Positions 14,650-23,261 of a DNA stretch of 61,719 bases are shown piece after piece. Within the stretch, counting starts at the first letter, position 1, and the number at the start of each line of letters is the position of its first letter. The notes beneath the pieces are model-generated. The model was not told where the DNA came from and ran no database searches. It saw only the letters and a program-made list of their open reading frames with translations. The position numbers were made by a program, and so were the translations under genes. The DNA is from UBA947 sp031550975 (GTDB taxonomy: Bacteria > Cyanobacteriota > Vampirovibrionia > Gastranaerophilales > Gastranaerophilaceae): the NCBI GenBank assembly GCA_031550975.1, contig JAVBOC010000012.1, forward strand, positions 1 through 61,719, read 5' to 3'.

Positions 14650-15207
14650 CTAAACAGTAACTAAATCATACGCATAGCCTATTTTTAAGGCCTCAATGTT
14701 AAGCGGTAAAAGATTGCGTCTGTGAGCCGGGATTACGGTTTCGAGCGCTTTGGTAAGTGATTCAACTGAAACGAGTTTGCTTGCTTTCGCCAAAATCCCA
14801 AGTGCTAAAATGTTTGCCATTTTTATGTTGCCGAGGCTTTCTGTTGCAAGTTTCGTAATCGGAGCAAACAAGTAATTAATATCTGTGCGGGTTTTAATCT
14901 CTTTTACTAAAGAAGAATTCGCTATGATCAAACCGCCTTCTTTAACTTTTTCCATGAATTTGTCAAACGAAAGCTGGTTAAGGGCGATTAAAAAATCGAC
15001 TTCTTTTTTGTTAACAGCGCTCACAGGAAGGTCTCCCATGACGATTTCGCAGTTAACCGTTCCGCCGCGCATTTCTGCCCCGTAGCTTGGATACCAGGTT
15101 ACGTATTTACCGTCTTGCATAAAGGCGTTGGCAAGGACTTCGCCTGCTAGCAATATCCCTTGGCCTCCAAAGCCTGCTATAGTAAAATCAAATTCTTTGT
15201 TTGTCAT
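14650..15207 (-). CDS. 2-oxoacid:ferredoxin oxidoreductase, gamma subunit
   Basis: A 185-residue gamma subunit of a multi-subunit 2-oxoacid:ferredoxin oxidoreductase. These enzymes cleave a 2-oxoacid and CoA to acyl-CoA and CO2 and reduce ferredoxin. Typical blocks are IAGFGGQGILLAGEVLA (about 9-25), WYPSYGAEMRGGT and VDFLIALNQLSFDKF. It is last in the operon delta-alpha-beta-(small CxxC protein)-gamma. The substrate (2-oxoglutarate or 2-oxoisovalerate) cannot be decided from sequence alone. Confidence 0.92.
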   Translation of the reverse strand: MTNKEFDFTIAGFGGQGILLAGEVLANAFMQDGKYVTWYPSYGAEMRGGTVNCEIVMGDLPVSAVNKKEVDFLIALNQLSFDKFMEKVKEGGLIIANSSLVKEIKTRTDINYLFAPITKLATESLGNIKMANILALGILAKASKLVSVESLTKALETVIPAHRRNLLPLNIEALKIGYAYDLVTV

Positions 15208-15260
15208 TTTCTTAGTTCCTTTTTATCGTTTAACTGGACTTATCTGGGTAACCTGTATAT

Positions 15261-15434
15261 TTACCCCTTACCCCTGGTAAAGTGGTAGCCGTCGCATATT
15301 TCGCACTTATAGATTTCCAGCGGGTAACTGAGATAAACCCGTGCTGCGTTGGCATCGTCGTATGTTTCGTATCTGTCTTTGTTTCTGCAATTTTCTATTT
15401 GTGTTTGTTTTAAATCATCATCATTATTTAGCAT
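15261..15434 (-). CDS. small CxxC protein between oxidoreductase subunits
   Basis: A 57-residue frame starting MLNNDDDLKQ with a GAGG ribosome binding site, eight bases after the beta subunit stop. The C-terminal part has IYKCEICDGYHFTRG, a CxxC followed by a His, like half of a zinc ribbon. Small proteins with this type of ending occur in phages and bacteria. A role in the oxidoreductase is possible only by position. It could instead be an inserted gene. Confidence 0.7.
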   Translation of the reverse strand: MLNNDDDLKQTQIENCRNKDRYETYDDANAARVYLSYPLEIYKCEICDGYHFTRGKG

Positions 15435-15441
15435 CTTAGCC

Positions 15442-16194
15442 TCATAGCGTCTTGGCCTCTTTGAACACCCCGATTGGGAAATTCTCCATCATCTCAGTGC
15501 GAACTCTTTCGTGCGCTTGGGATGGGGTCATCTTCCAGTTTGTCGGGCAAGTTGCGAGGATTTCGACAAATCCAAACCCTTTGCCTTCCAATTGTACCTC
15601 AAAAGCTTTTTTAATAGCAGCTTTCGCTTTTCTTATATTTGCAACGGTATCAAGCGAAACCCGTGCGCAGTAAGCTGTGCCGCCGCATAGCGCGACATGT
15701 TCTGCGATTTTTACAGGATAGCCGTAGTTTTCCGCACATCTGCCTTTTGGAGAAGTTGTTGTAACCTGCCCGAGCAAAGTCGTCGGTCCTAGTTGACCGC
15801 CTGTCATTCCAAAAGTCGTGTTGTTAATACAAACCGTGCTTAAATTCTCACCACGAGTTGCAGCGCTTAAGCTTTCGCCCAACCCGATTGAGGCAAAGTC
15901 GCCATCGCCCTGATAAGTGAAAACAAATTTTTCCGGTCTGGCGCGTTTCACACCGGTTGCAACAGCTAATGCGCGTCCGTGCGGCGCTTCAATAGTATCA
16001 ACATCAATGAAATTATAAATACAAACCGAACACCCGACAGAGCCTGCTGTAATGGATTTTTCGCGCAAACCCAATTCGTCCAATACTTCAGCCACAAGCC
16101 GCAAAGCCACACCATGGTCGCATCCAGGACAGAATGAGTATCTCATATCTTTTATTAAGCTATCGGGTATTTTGAATGTTTGTGTTTGGGTCAT
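15442..16194 (-). CDS. 2-oxoacid:ferredoxin oxidoreductase, beta subunit (thiamine diphosphate-binding)
   Basis: A 250-residue beta subunit that binds thiamine diphosphate. The N-terminal RYSFCPGCDHGVALRL holds the usual Cys pair. TYQGDGDFASIGLGE...CINNTTFGMTGGQLGPTT covers the cofactor and magnesium binding region, GDGD followed by N-N-x-x-F-G-M-T-G-G-Q. I chose ATG 16194 (AAGGAA ribosome binding site). The longer frame to 16248 would start inside a heptamer repeat array. Acts with the alpha, gamma and delta subunits encoded alongside. Confidence 0.94.
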   Translation of the reverse strand: MTQTQTFKIPDSLIKDMRYSFCPGCDHGVALRLVAEVLDELGLREKSITAGSVGCSVCIYNFIDVDTIEAPHGRALAVATGVKRARPEKFVFTYQGDGDFASIGLGESLSAATRGENLSTVCINNTTFGMTGGQLGPTTLLGQVTTTSPKGRCAENYGYPVKIAEHVALCGGTAYCARVSLDTVANIRKAKAAIKKAFEVQLEGKGFGFVEILATCPTNWKMTPSQAHERVRTEMMENFPIGVFKEAKTL

Positions 16195-16211
16195 CAGTGT
16201 TCCTTTTCTGA

Positions 16212-16308
16212 GTGAATCGTGAGTCGTGAATTGTGAGTCGTTCTTCAAATGCTTCGCATATATTATTTATTTTGTTGAACTATTCACTATTTACAATTCA
16301 CTATTCAC
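16212..16308. repeat. two heptamer arrays between beta and alpha subunit genes
   Basis: 16212-16243: AGTGAATC, GTGAGTC, GTGAATT, GTGAGTC. 16281-16308: TATTCAC, TATTTAC, AATTCAC, TATTCAC. Both have period 7. The second is roughly the inverted complement of the first, so the spacer could form a hairpin inside the operon mRNA. Confidence 0.8.
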
Positions 16309-17360
16309 ATTTTTTTAATTTTTTCAACTATACTCTCAACCGTAGGCGGTGCGCCAACAGGAGTTCCGAAGAATTCCACCGGAGCTTTTCCGTTAACAGC
16401 AAGTTTTACGTCGCGAACCATTTGTCCCATGTTAACTTCCACTGTTAAGAATTTTTTTGCGCTCTCAGCCAGTGTTGAAAGTCGTTTTGACGGGAACGGG
16501 AAAAGGGTTATCGGTCTGAAATATCCGACTTTTAAACCTTCTTCGCGGCATTGTTTAACGGCGGATTTTACGTTACGTGAAGTGCTTCCAAAGCTCGTAA
16601 CAATAATATCTGCGTCTTCAACGCCTTCTTCTTCAAATTCGGTTTCGTTTTCTTCGATTAATTTATACTTTTCAAACAAATGTTCAATGTGCTTAGATTG
16701 AGTTTCAACGCTGACTTCAAGTGATCGGATAGCGCGGCGCTCACGACCTTTTGCACCTGTAAGCGCCCAGTCGGAGTTGTCAATTTCCGGATACGGGTAG
16801 TCGCCAAATTCAACCGGTTCCATCATTTGCCCTAAAAGTCCGTCGGCTAAAACCACGGTCGGATTTCTGTATTTGTGCGCTAAATAAAACGCTTTGTAAG
16901 TCAAATCAACGCATTCTTGAACGTTGGACGGAGCAAGAACAATGTGTCTGTAATCCCCGTTGCCGCCGCCGATTAGCGCCTGATTGTAATCGCCCTGCGC
17001 TGAATAGATGTAGCCCAAGCCGGGACCGCCACGCATAACGCTTATTAAAACAATCGGTAACTCGTCAGACGATGCGAACGACAAAGCCTCTTGCATCAGT
17101 GCAATTGCGCAAGAAGAAGATGATGTCATGGCTTTTGCGCCGGTTGAGCATGCACCCAAAACCATATTTATTGCAGCAAGTTCGCTTTCAGCACAAACAT
17201 ATCCTCTGTTTAAATCAGGCATCTTAGCGCTCAAATATTCGCCAATTTCACTTTGCGGAGTAATCGGGTAACCAAAATACGCATCGCATCCTGCTCTGAC
17301 TGAGGCTTCAGCTATTGCGTAATTACCTTTTATTAAAACTTTTTCTGTTGTTTTGCTCAT
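16305..17360 (-). CDS. vorB: 2-oxoacid:ferredoxin oxidoreductase, alpha subunit (VorB/KorA type)
   Basis: A 351-residue alpha subunit. Landmarks are LIKGNYAIAEASVRAGCDAY, FGYPITPQSEI, AMTSSSSCAIALMQEA, VMRGGPGLG and GGNGDYRHIVLAPSNVQE, followed by DGLLGQMMEPVEF. The pattern is that of proteins commonly named 3-methyl-2-oxobutanoate dehydrogenase subunit VorB, although 2-oxoglutarate enzymes (KorA) are close relatives, so the symbol is tentative. The start is adjacent to the delta subunit stop. Its C-terminal end reaches into a heptamer array. Supplies reduced ferredoxin and acyl-CoA in anaerobic metabolism. Confidence 0.9.
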   Translation of the reverse strand: MSKTTEKVLIKGNYAIAEASVRAGCDAYFGYPITPQSEIGEYLSAKMPDLNRGYVCAESELAAINMVLGACSTGAKAMTSSSSCAIALMQEALSFASSDELPIVLISVMRGGPGLGYIYSAQGDYNQALIGGGNGDYRHIVLAPSNVQECVDLTYKAFYLAHKYRNPTVVLADGLLGQMMEPVEFGDYPYPEIDNSDWALTGAKGRERRAIRSLEVSVETQSKHIEHLFEKYKLIEENETEFEEEGVEDADIIVTSFGSTSRNVKSAVKQCREEGLKVGYFRPITLFPFPSKRLSTLAESAKKFLTVEVNMGQMVRDVKLAVNGKAPVEFFGTPVGAPPTVESIVEKIKKM

Positions 17361-17570
17361 CTATCTCACAACTTCCGTAATCGCCAAATCGGGACAGCGG
17401 GTTGCACACATTGCGCAGCCGATGCACTTTCCTTCAGCATCATCAAATACCACAGTTCTTTCGCCGAGAGAATTTAATTCTTCGCCCGGTTTCAATAGTT
17501 TTTTGGGGCACTCATTTATACAGAGGTAACATGCCTTACATTTTGTGCTATCTATTACTATGTGTCCCAT
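17361..17570 (-). CDS. 2-oxoacid:ferredoxin oxidoreductase, delta subunit (2[4Fe-4S] ferredoxin)
   Basis: A 69-residue ferredoxin-type subunit with two clusters: CKACYLCINECP and CIGCAMCATRCP. It moves electrons from the alpha/beta core to external ferredoxin. The start ATG 17570 follows GAGGAG; an upstream extension to 17630 crosses the promoter and is unlikely. First gene of the operon. Confidence 0.93.
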   Translation of the reverse strand: MGHIVIDSTKCKACYLCINECPKKLLKPGEELNSLGERTVVFDDAEGKCIGCAMCATRCPDLAITEVVR

Positions 17571-17592
17571 GGGTTTCTCCTCATTCGACAAC

Positions 17593-17621
17593 ATTGTACT
17601 ACTAACAAATCTAAATCGCAA
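17593..17621 (-). promoter_or_regulatory. promoter of the 2-oxoacid oxidoreductase operon
   Basis: On the minus strand TTGCGA (17616-17621), a 17-base spacer and TACAAT (17593-17598). This places the start about 15-20 bases before the delta subunit ATG. Confidence 0.6.
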
Positions 17622-17712
17622 GCAAGGCAAAACGCAATATGTTAATCAATCGTAATATAATTCCAAGGACATAAATTATATGATACAATATTGTTGATAG
17701 GGAGTGTATTGA

Positions 17713-20700
17713 ATGGCGAATACAGACGAAAAAGATACAAGCGAGCTGGTGGATATGCTTAGTAATATTGATACTAAGATAGATTCAATGGCGCAAAACA
17801 CCGAAACTGTTGACCTTGTAAAGGACTATCTTTCTGAGTGCAAAACTCTGCTTGAAGGGGAGCATGAATTCACAAAAGACGAATTCGCTTCTCAATTGAA
17901 TGCGTTTGAAAAAAATATCCAGCTTCTTGGCGATGCGCTTTCTCACGAAACAGAAAAGTATAAAAATATAGTTACCCAAAACCTTGAAGAAATCCGAGGT
18001 TATATTAAAGAAAACCTGTCTGCAACAGAAAAATCTTTTGGCAAAGCTCAAGACGGAAGCGAAAAAAGACTGGTTGAAAAGCTTGACGGACTTGAAAATA
18101 TTCACAAGAGTTTTGAGTCATCATTGTTTGATGTAAATATTAATGTGCAGTCTATCTTGAAAACACTTATGACAATGGATCCGACTGACCAGAATGATAT
18201 TATCAAGCGCGAACTTGAAAATATTTATCTGTCTACAAACGCGATTTTGTCTTCACTTCAAATATATGATCAGAAAAATGACGAGCTTCACAACGTCTTG
18301 ATGGCTTTTACCGAAAACAACAACATTGAAAGTGTTACCAGCCGCGTTGACGAAATCCTTTCTCAAGCAGAAGCTATAACAAAGCAGATTGCAAGCACAA
18401 AAGACAACTTTAAGAAATTGTCTCAAAAAGTTGATGAGCGCTCAGATCAGATTGTTGAAGCTTTGGGTGAGGTCAAAGAAGCCGTTGCAAGCATTGATTT
18501 TAGTTCTCCTGACTGTTCGGCTGAGGTTCTAAAAGGTTTGAAAGAGCTTCAAAAAACAATTGAGAGCAAAAACTTTGATTTCCAGGACACATCAGGCAAT
18601 GTGGTGAATATTTTAGGCGAACTCAAGACCGAAATCAAAGCTGCAATTGATGATAAAACATTCGACGCGCCAGATAATTCAAAAGTTTTAGATGCTATAA
18701 AAGATGTTAAAAACGCTGTTGAAGGGGTTGAATTCCCGAATGACTCGGCTGAAGTTTTGGCTGCTATAAGCGAAATCCGAGATACAATTGGGGGGATTTC
18801 TTTTGATATTCCTGATAATTCAGAAGTTTTGAAGGCAGTAAAAAATATAGAAAAATCAATCGAGGACATTGAATTTCCGAATGATTCTGCTCAAGTTTTG
18901 GCGTCTTTGGGTGAAATTAAAGATACAATCGGAGCGATTTCTTTTGAAGCGCCTGACAACTCAGAAACGGTTATCAGCGCTATTGAGGACATTAAAGCCG
19001 CGATTGAAAACAAGACTTTTGATTTGCCTGATAATTCTGAAAAAGTTCTTAAAAAACTCACAGAGATTAAAAAAGCACTTGATAACAAAAGTTTTGAGCT
19101 TGAAACTCCTGAGATTTTTGCGAATATCTTAAGCGCATTAGCGGGGCTTAAAAGTTCGTTTGAAAGTGTTGAGGCGCCTGTTATTGACATCACTCCAATT
19201 GAAGAAAAGTTAGAAAAAGTTGTTTCTCAAACTGACGCTAAGATAGAAAATTCGTTGAAAGAAATTAATGCGGTAAAAGCGGAGCTTTCAGCGATAGTAG
19301 ATGAAGTTAAAAATTCCGGGATTAATATTGACGAGAAGATAACGGAAGTTATTAAGGTCATTGAAAATGTCAGCACCGGGGTCAAAATTGCAGGCGATCG
19401 CGTCAGTGTTCAGGGATCTCCAACTATTGATTTGAGCGCGGTTGAGGAGCAGCTTGAAAAATTACTTTTGGAAGTTGGCAGTATTCGTGCGGATTATGAA
19501 ATAGATGAACAAGACGAACAAGCTCGCGACATGCGCTTCAGAAGCGTTTTAGAAGAAAAAATTGAAACTATTAAACAAGAAGTCAGCCTAATTGGTACAG
19601 ATTTAATTGAGGCGCTGGAGGAAAAGCACAGCGGTTTTAAAGGCGAAGTTCTTGATACTCTTAATGCAAAACTTGATGATTTCACTCAAATTAACGCAAC
19701 AGGTGAGCAGTTTGGTGAATTGTCCGATAATCTTTGTGCGCTGCATCAGAAAGTTGACGCTATTATCTTGAGTGAGCCTGAAGAAGACGCGCATTTTGAA
19801 GAATTGGCTGACAACCTGCTTGCATTGCACCAAAAAATCGACGCGTTTGTATTATGCGAAGACGATGATTTGAACGAACAGCTTGATGAACTCAGAAACC
19901 TGCTTGAGGGTCAAAAGGATTATATTTCTGAATTGATTCCGGCTGAAATGCTGACAAAAGTCGAGACTTTTGAGGCGTTGAAAGATGTTAAAGAGTCTAT
20001 TTTGAATGCGCTTAAAAATGCGGACGATTCAAAAGATATCAAGGGTTTTGTTGAAGAAAAAACAGACGAAATTAATCGTACACTAGCGGCGGTTACAGAC
20101 AGATTGGAAAGAATCGCAAGCAATGAAGAAAACGATTATTCGTACACCCTGCAAGATGTTGAAAGCGATATCGCGAAGCTTCGTATTGTCTTAAATAATA
20201 TTTCTGAAACCGATACCAGCGGTTCAATTGAGCAGCTTTCGGAAAATATCAACAAGATTTCTGCGTCAATGGAGGATTTGTCTTCAAACCTTACGCAAGA
20301 ACAAATTTACGAATTAAAAGATTTGTTTGAAAAGCTTAATGATGATATTTTGAGCATCAGCAGCAGAACAAACAAATTACTTTTGAATTCTGATGAGTCT
20401 TATCAAGCGCTAAGCGATGGCTTGACCAAGTTCAGCAGCGTAATTTACAACCTTGAAGAACGCATTAATGTTCTTGATAACAGAGAATTTAACGAGCGTG
20501 TTGAAAAGAAAATGGACGCACTGAATGCTGTTGTAACTTCAAACGCGAACGCGGATAAGGTTTTCCATCAGGTTCTGTCTTATCTTGGTGAATGGGTTGA
20601 TGATGCGTCAGAAAAATTAAACGAAATTTCTGAAAGAGTTGCGGCGCTTGAGCTTGACAAAAAATATGAAGAACAGCAAAACCGCATGGACAGATTAGAA

Positions 20701-20835
20701 ATGAAGTTGGAAAAAGTCTTAGCACTGCTTGAAGACGAAGATTCAGGAAAAGTCGCTAAAAAAGTTGACGCTGTTGAAAAGCAGATGAAAAAACTTAACC
20801 AAAACGTGGAAAAATTAACAGCTTATGTCGAATAA
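17713..20835 (+). CDS. large repetitive coiled-coil protein (1040 aa), unknown function
   Basis: A long acidic protein with no signal peptide or membrane helix and predicted largely alpha-helical. Residues about 260-488 hold nine copies of a roughly 24-residue repeat of the form xFxxPDNSxxVLxAIxxIKxAIEx. Two adjacent copies (EFPNDSA...SF...PDNSE) appear duplicated as a 48-residue unit. The flanks are heptad-rich coiled coil. GGGAG precedes the ATG, and a weak TTCCAA-17-TACAAT promoter lies upstream. The end overlaps the next gene by 11 bases. I do not recognise a family. The shape suggests a cytoplasmic scaffold or filament-forming protein (inference only). Confidence 0.85.
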   Translation: MANTDEKDTSELVDMLSNIDTKIDSMAQNTETVDLVKDYLSECKTLLEGEHEFTKDEFASQLNAFEKNIQLLGDALSHETEKYKNIVTQNLEEIRGYIKENLSATEKSFGKAQDGSEKRLVEKLDGLENIHKSFESSLFDVNINVQSILKTLMTMDPTDQNDIIKRELENIYLSTNAILSSLQIYDQKNDELHNVLMAFTENNNIESVTSRVDEILSQAEAITKQIASTKDNFKKLSQKVDERSDQIVEALGEVKEAVASIDFSSPDCSAEVLKGLKELQKTIESKNFDFQDTSGNVVNILGELKTEIKAAIDDKTFDAPDNSKVLDAIKDVKNAVEGVEFPNDSAEVLAAISEIRDTIGGISFDIPDNSEVLKAVKNIEKSIEDIEFPNDSAQVLASLGEIKDTIGAISFEAPDNSETVISAIEDIKAAIENKTFDLPDNSEKVLKKLTEIKKALDNKSFELETPEIFANILSALAGLKSSFESVEAPVIDITPIEEKLEKVVSQTDAKIENSLKEINAVKAELSAIVDEVKNSGINIDEKITEVIKVIENVSTGVKIAGDRVSVQGSPTIDLSAVEEQLEKLLLEVGSIRADYEIDEQDEQARDMRFRSVLEEKIETIKQEVSLIGTDLIEALEEKHSGFKGEVLDTLNAKLDDFTQINATGEQFGELSDNLCALHQKVDAIILSEPEEDAHFEELADNLLALHQKIDAFVLCEDDDLNEQLDELRNLLEGQKDYISELIPAEMLTKVETFEALKDVKESILNALKNADDSKDIKGFVEEKTDEINRTLAAVTDRLERIASNEENDYSYTLQDVESDIAKLRIVLNNISETDTSGSIEQLSENINKISASMEDLSSNLTQEQIYELKDLFEKLNDDILSISSRTNKLLLNSDESYQALSDGLTKFSSVIYNLEERINVLDNREFNERVEKKMDALNAVVTSNANADKVFHQVLSYLGEWVDDASEKLNEISERVAALELDKKYEEQQNRMDRLEMKLEKVLALLEDEDSGKVAKKVDAVEKQMKKLNQNVEKLTAYVE

Positions 20836-22222
20836 GATACTAGAGACTAGGGACAAGAAACTAGTCATTTTTGATAAAAAGTTTGCTGCCCAGTCTTCAA
20901 CTGATATAGATATTGTTCGCGAGAATTCTACCGATGCTTCGGGTTTATCGGTTGAGAATGCCGCGGACGTGGTTGTTTTCCCGCAAACAATTGAGCAGGT
21001 TCAAGAGGTTATGCGGTATGCGAATCTGCATAAAATCCCTGTGGTTTGCCGCGGCGCGGGGACAAATGTTGTCGGTGCTTGTGTGCCTGAACAGGGCGGA
21101 ATTGTTCTGAACTTTTCTAAAATGAACAAGATCTTAGATGTAAATACGGAAAACATGACCGCGCGGGTTCAGCCGGGTGTGGTTGTGGGCGACTTGCATG
21201 CGGCGGTTGAGAAGTTGGGATTATTTTATCCTCCTGATCCGGCTTATTTAAAATATTCTATGATTGGCGGGAGTATTGCGCAGAATTCAGCGGGTGCAAA
21301 GACTTTTAAATACGGCGCAACGAAGGATTATGTGTTGGAATTAATTGTTGTGACAGCGTCGGGCGAGTTGATGAAAACCGGTTCAAATACTATAAAAAAC
21401 GCCACCGGATATAATTTAAACTCGATTTTTATCGGTTCAGAAGGCACGCTGGGCGTGGTGGTTGAGGCGGTTTTAAAACTGATTCCAAAGCCTGAAGCTA
21501 AACAGGTTATGATGGCGTATTTTGATTCGGTGTCCGATGCTGTTAACGCCGTTAATAAAGTCATTTCCCAAAAGATTTACCCATGCGCGATTGACTTGAT
21601 GAACCGTGAAGCGCTTCAGACCATTGAAAAATACTCGCCTGCGGGGATTTTGACTGATAAGGCGGCGGCGCTTGTAATTGAAATTGACGGTTTTAAAAGT
21701 GCGATGGAATACCAGAGAAAAGTCGTGGTTGAAGTTTTAGAAAGTTGCGGCGCTTCAAAAATCCAGTATTCTCATAATGAAAAAGAATACGAAAAAATCT
21801 GGGCTTCGCGTCGTTCTTCAATGGTTGCTTGCGAACAGTTGAAGCCAAATGTAACGACGGACGACATTATAGTTCCGCGCGACAAATTAGCGCAACTTGT
21901 CGAAGGCGTTGAGCAAATTTGCGCTAAATATAATTTAATTTGCTGTCTGATTGGACATGTCGGGGACGGAAGCGTTCACCCGCAAATCCCGGTTGATTTT
22001 TCTGACAAAGACGAAATGCGCCGTCTTCATTTGGCAAAAGAAGAAATGTATGATTTAACGGCAAGCCTTGGCGGAATACTTTCAGGCGAACATGGAATCG
22101 GGATGTTAAAGAGAGATTACGTTGAAAAAGTAATCGACCCGTTGACTCTAAATTACATGCGCGAAATAAAAAAACTATTTGACCCAAACAACATTCTTAA
22201 CCCCGGAAAAATCTTGAGATAA
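20825..22222 (+). CDS. glcD: FAD-linked oxidase, GlcD / D-lactate dehydrogenase family
   Basis: A 465-residue flavoprotein oxidising a 2-hydroxyacid such as glycolate or D-lactate. The PCMH-type FAD domain shows VVCRGAGTNVVGACVP (about 75-90), a PDPAYLKYSMIGGSIAQNSAG-like block and GSEGTLGVV. The C-terminal domain has CLIGHVGDGSVHPQ, GGILSGEHGIGMLKRDY and FDPNNILNPGKI. No GlcE/GlcF partner is adjacent. Its first codons (residues 5-14) are made by a heptamer array, and the start lies inside the preceding gene, implying coupling. The substrate cannot be told. Confidence 0.9.
   Translation: MSNKILETRDKKLVIFDKKFAAQSSTDIDIVRENSTDASGLSVENAADVVVFPQTIEQVQEVMRYANLHKIPVVCRGAGTNVVGACVPEQGGIVLNFSKMNKILDVNTENMTARVQPGVVVGDLHAAVEKLGLFYPPDPAYLKYSMIGGSIAQNSAGAKTFKYGATKDYVLELIVVTASGELMKTGSNTIKNATGYNLNSIFIGSEGTLGVVVEAVLKLIPKPEAKQVMMAYFDSVSDAVNAVNKVISQKIYPCAIDLMNREALQTIEKYSPAGILTDKAAALVIEIDGFKSAMEYQRKVVVEVLESCGASKIQYSHNEKEYEKIWASRRSSMVACEQLKPNVTTDDIIVPRDKLAQLVEGVEQICAKYNLICCLIGHVGDGSVHPQIPVDFSDKDEMRRLHLAKEEMYDLTASLGGILSGEHGIGMLKRDYVEKVIDPLTLNYMREIKKLFDPNNILNPGKILR
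20838..20866. repeat. heptamer array at the start of the glcD-like gene
   Basis: Units ATACTAG, AGACTAG, GGACAAG, AAACTAG with period 7, translated as part of the N-terminus. Confidence 0.75.
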
Positions 22223-22241
22223 AGTTTGAAGAATCTATACT

Positions 22242-22323
22242 GTCATTGCGAGGAGAACCGAAGGTTCGACGCGGCAATCCAGTTCTATCTTTTCCAGATT
22301 GCTTCACTTCGTTCGCAATGACG
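22242..22323. repeat. palindromic GTCATTGCGAGG / TTCGCAATGAC repeat
   Basis: The left half GTCATTGCGAGG...CGGCAATCCAG and the right half CCAGATTGCTTC...GTTCGCAATGAC are inverted around TTCTATCTT. It fills the gap between the glcD-like gene and the metallopeptidase gene. Confidence 0.85.
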
Positions 22324-22344
22324 GGAGGGTTTAACTTAAATTTA

Positions 22345-22353
22345 TGCTAGAAT
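22345..22353 (+). promoter_or_regulatory. extended -10 promoter for a leaderless gene
   Basis: TGC followed by TAGAAT (22348-22353) ends seven bases before the ATG at 22361, and no Shine-Dalgarno sequence is present. Transcription would start at or next to the start codon. Confidence 0.5.
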
Positions 22354-22360
22354 TATTTTA

Positions 22361-23209
22361 ATGGAAGAAAAGGAATTAATAAAATATTTTAGGTCTTTGG
22401 GGTTAAGCGTTCACAGGGCAACGAAAGCGCGCGGACATCAGGGGTTTTTCATGAAAAACCGAATCGATGTGTCAAAAAACACCCCGGCGCATCGTGTTGT
22501 GCCCACGCTTTTGCATGAGTTTGCGCACTATATCCATTCCAAGCTCGAACTTGACATGAACAAAACCGGCGGAAGTTTCGCGGTGCTTTTCGAGTGTGAA
22601 AATCTGTTGTTTGAAAAAGAACTTTTAAAAGTTACGAATTTTGTTGACGAGAACTCGTTGTGCAAAAAACTATATGCACACAAAGATTTAGTTAAAGAAC
22701 AGATTAAAAAATACGAAAAAATTATAAAAAGCGAATATCCCGATTTTCAACGTTCAAAAAAATTTAAAGAGTTTGATAAGTATATTAAAAAAACTAACGC
22801 AAAATATTTACTAAAATACGATAGAGTCAAAGTTTATGGCGGTTTTTGGGGGCTCAAGGCGCTGATTTATTCTATTGATAGTATTGAAAACGATTTCCCT
22901 GATATGTCGCCTGTGTTTGCTGCAGCCTTGAGATTGAAATCTGCCCAGCGTAAACAAGCTCGGATTTCTGCGCGTATAAACCGCTATAAAAAATACTATA
23001 CAAAACCCGCAGAACTCTTTGCCCGTCTGGTTGAAGGGATTTATATAGATAGCGAAAAAACGCGCGAACTTGCGCCTTATACAACTCAATTATTTTTTGA
23101 ACTCTTAGACAAAGGCTACTATCAGGAACTCGCGACTGTATTACCGCGCAAAACAGATGCTCAAAGTTTGCAGAAGCCGGCAATACAAAATATGTTAATT
23201 GGTTTATAA
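22361..23209 (+). CDS. putative HExxH zinc metallopeptidase
   Basis: A 282-residue protein with LLHEFAHYIH (His52, Glu53, His56), the metzincin/gluzincin-type zinc motif. A downstream TKPAELFARLVEGIY (about 214-228) may supply the third ligand through its Glu, as in many phage- and plasmid-encoded metallopeptidase domains. The N-terminal region is short and there is no signal peptide; a charged helical middle separates the two motifs. It appears to be transcribed alone from an extended -10 promoter without leader. The substrate is unknown; the zinc motif is convincing. Confidence 0.8.
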   Translation: MEEKELIKYFRSLGLSVHRATKARGHQGFFMKNRIDVSKNTPAHRVVPTLLHEFAHYIHSKLELDMNKTGGSFAVLFECENLLFEKELLKVTNFVDENSLCKKLYAHKDLVKEQIKKYEKIIKSEYPDFQRSKKFKEFDKYIKKTNAKYLLKYDRVKVYGGFWGLKALIYSIDSIENDFPDMSPVFAAALRLKSAQRKQARISARINRYKKYYTKPAELFARLVEGIYIDSEKTRELAPYTTQLFFELLDKGYYQELATVLPRKTDAQSLQKPAIQNMLIGL

Positions 23210-23261
23210 AAATATAAATAAGGCGACCAACACAATAATCTACTTGAAAAACTGGTCAGGC

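Noticed and set aside
14650..17570. Pyruvate:ferredoxin oxidoreductase assignment for the four-subunit enzyme
   Set aside because: The alpha subunit blocks fit the VorB/KorA type better than PorA. The substrate is therefore left open rather than called pyruvate.
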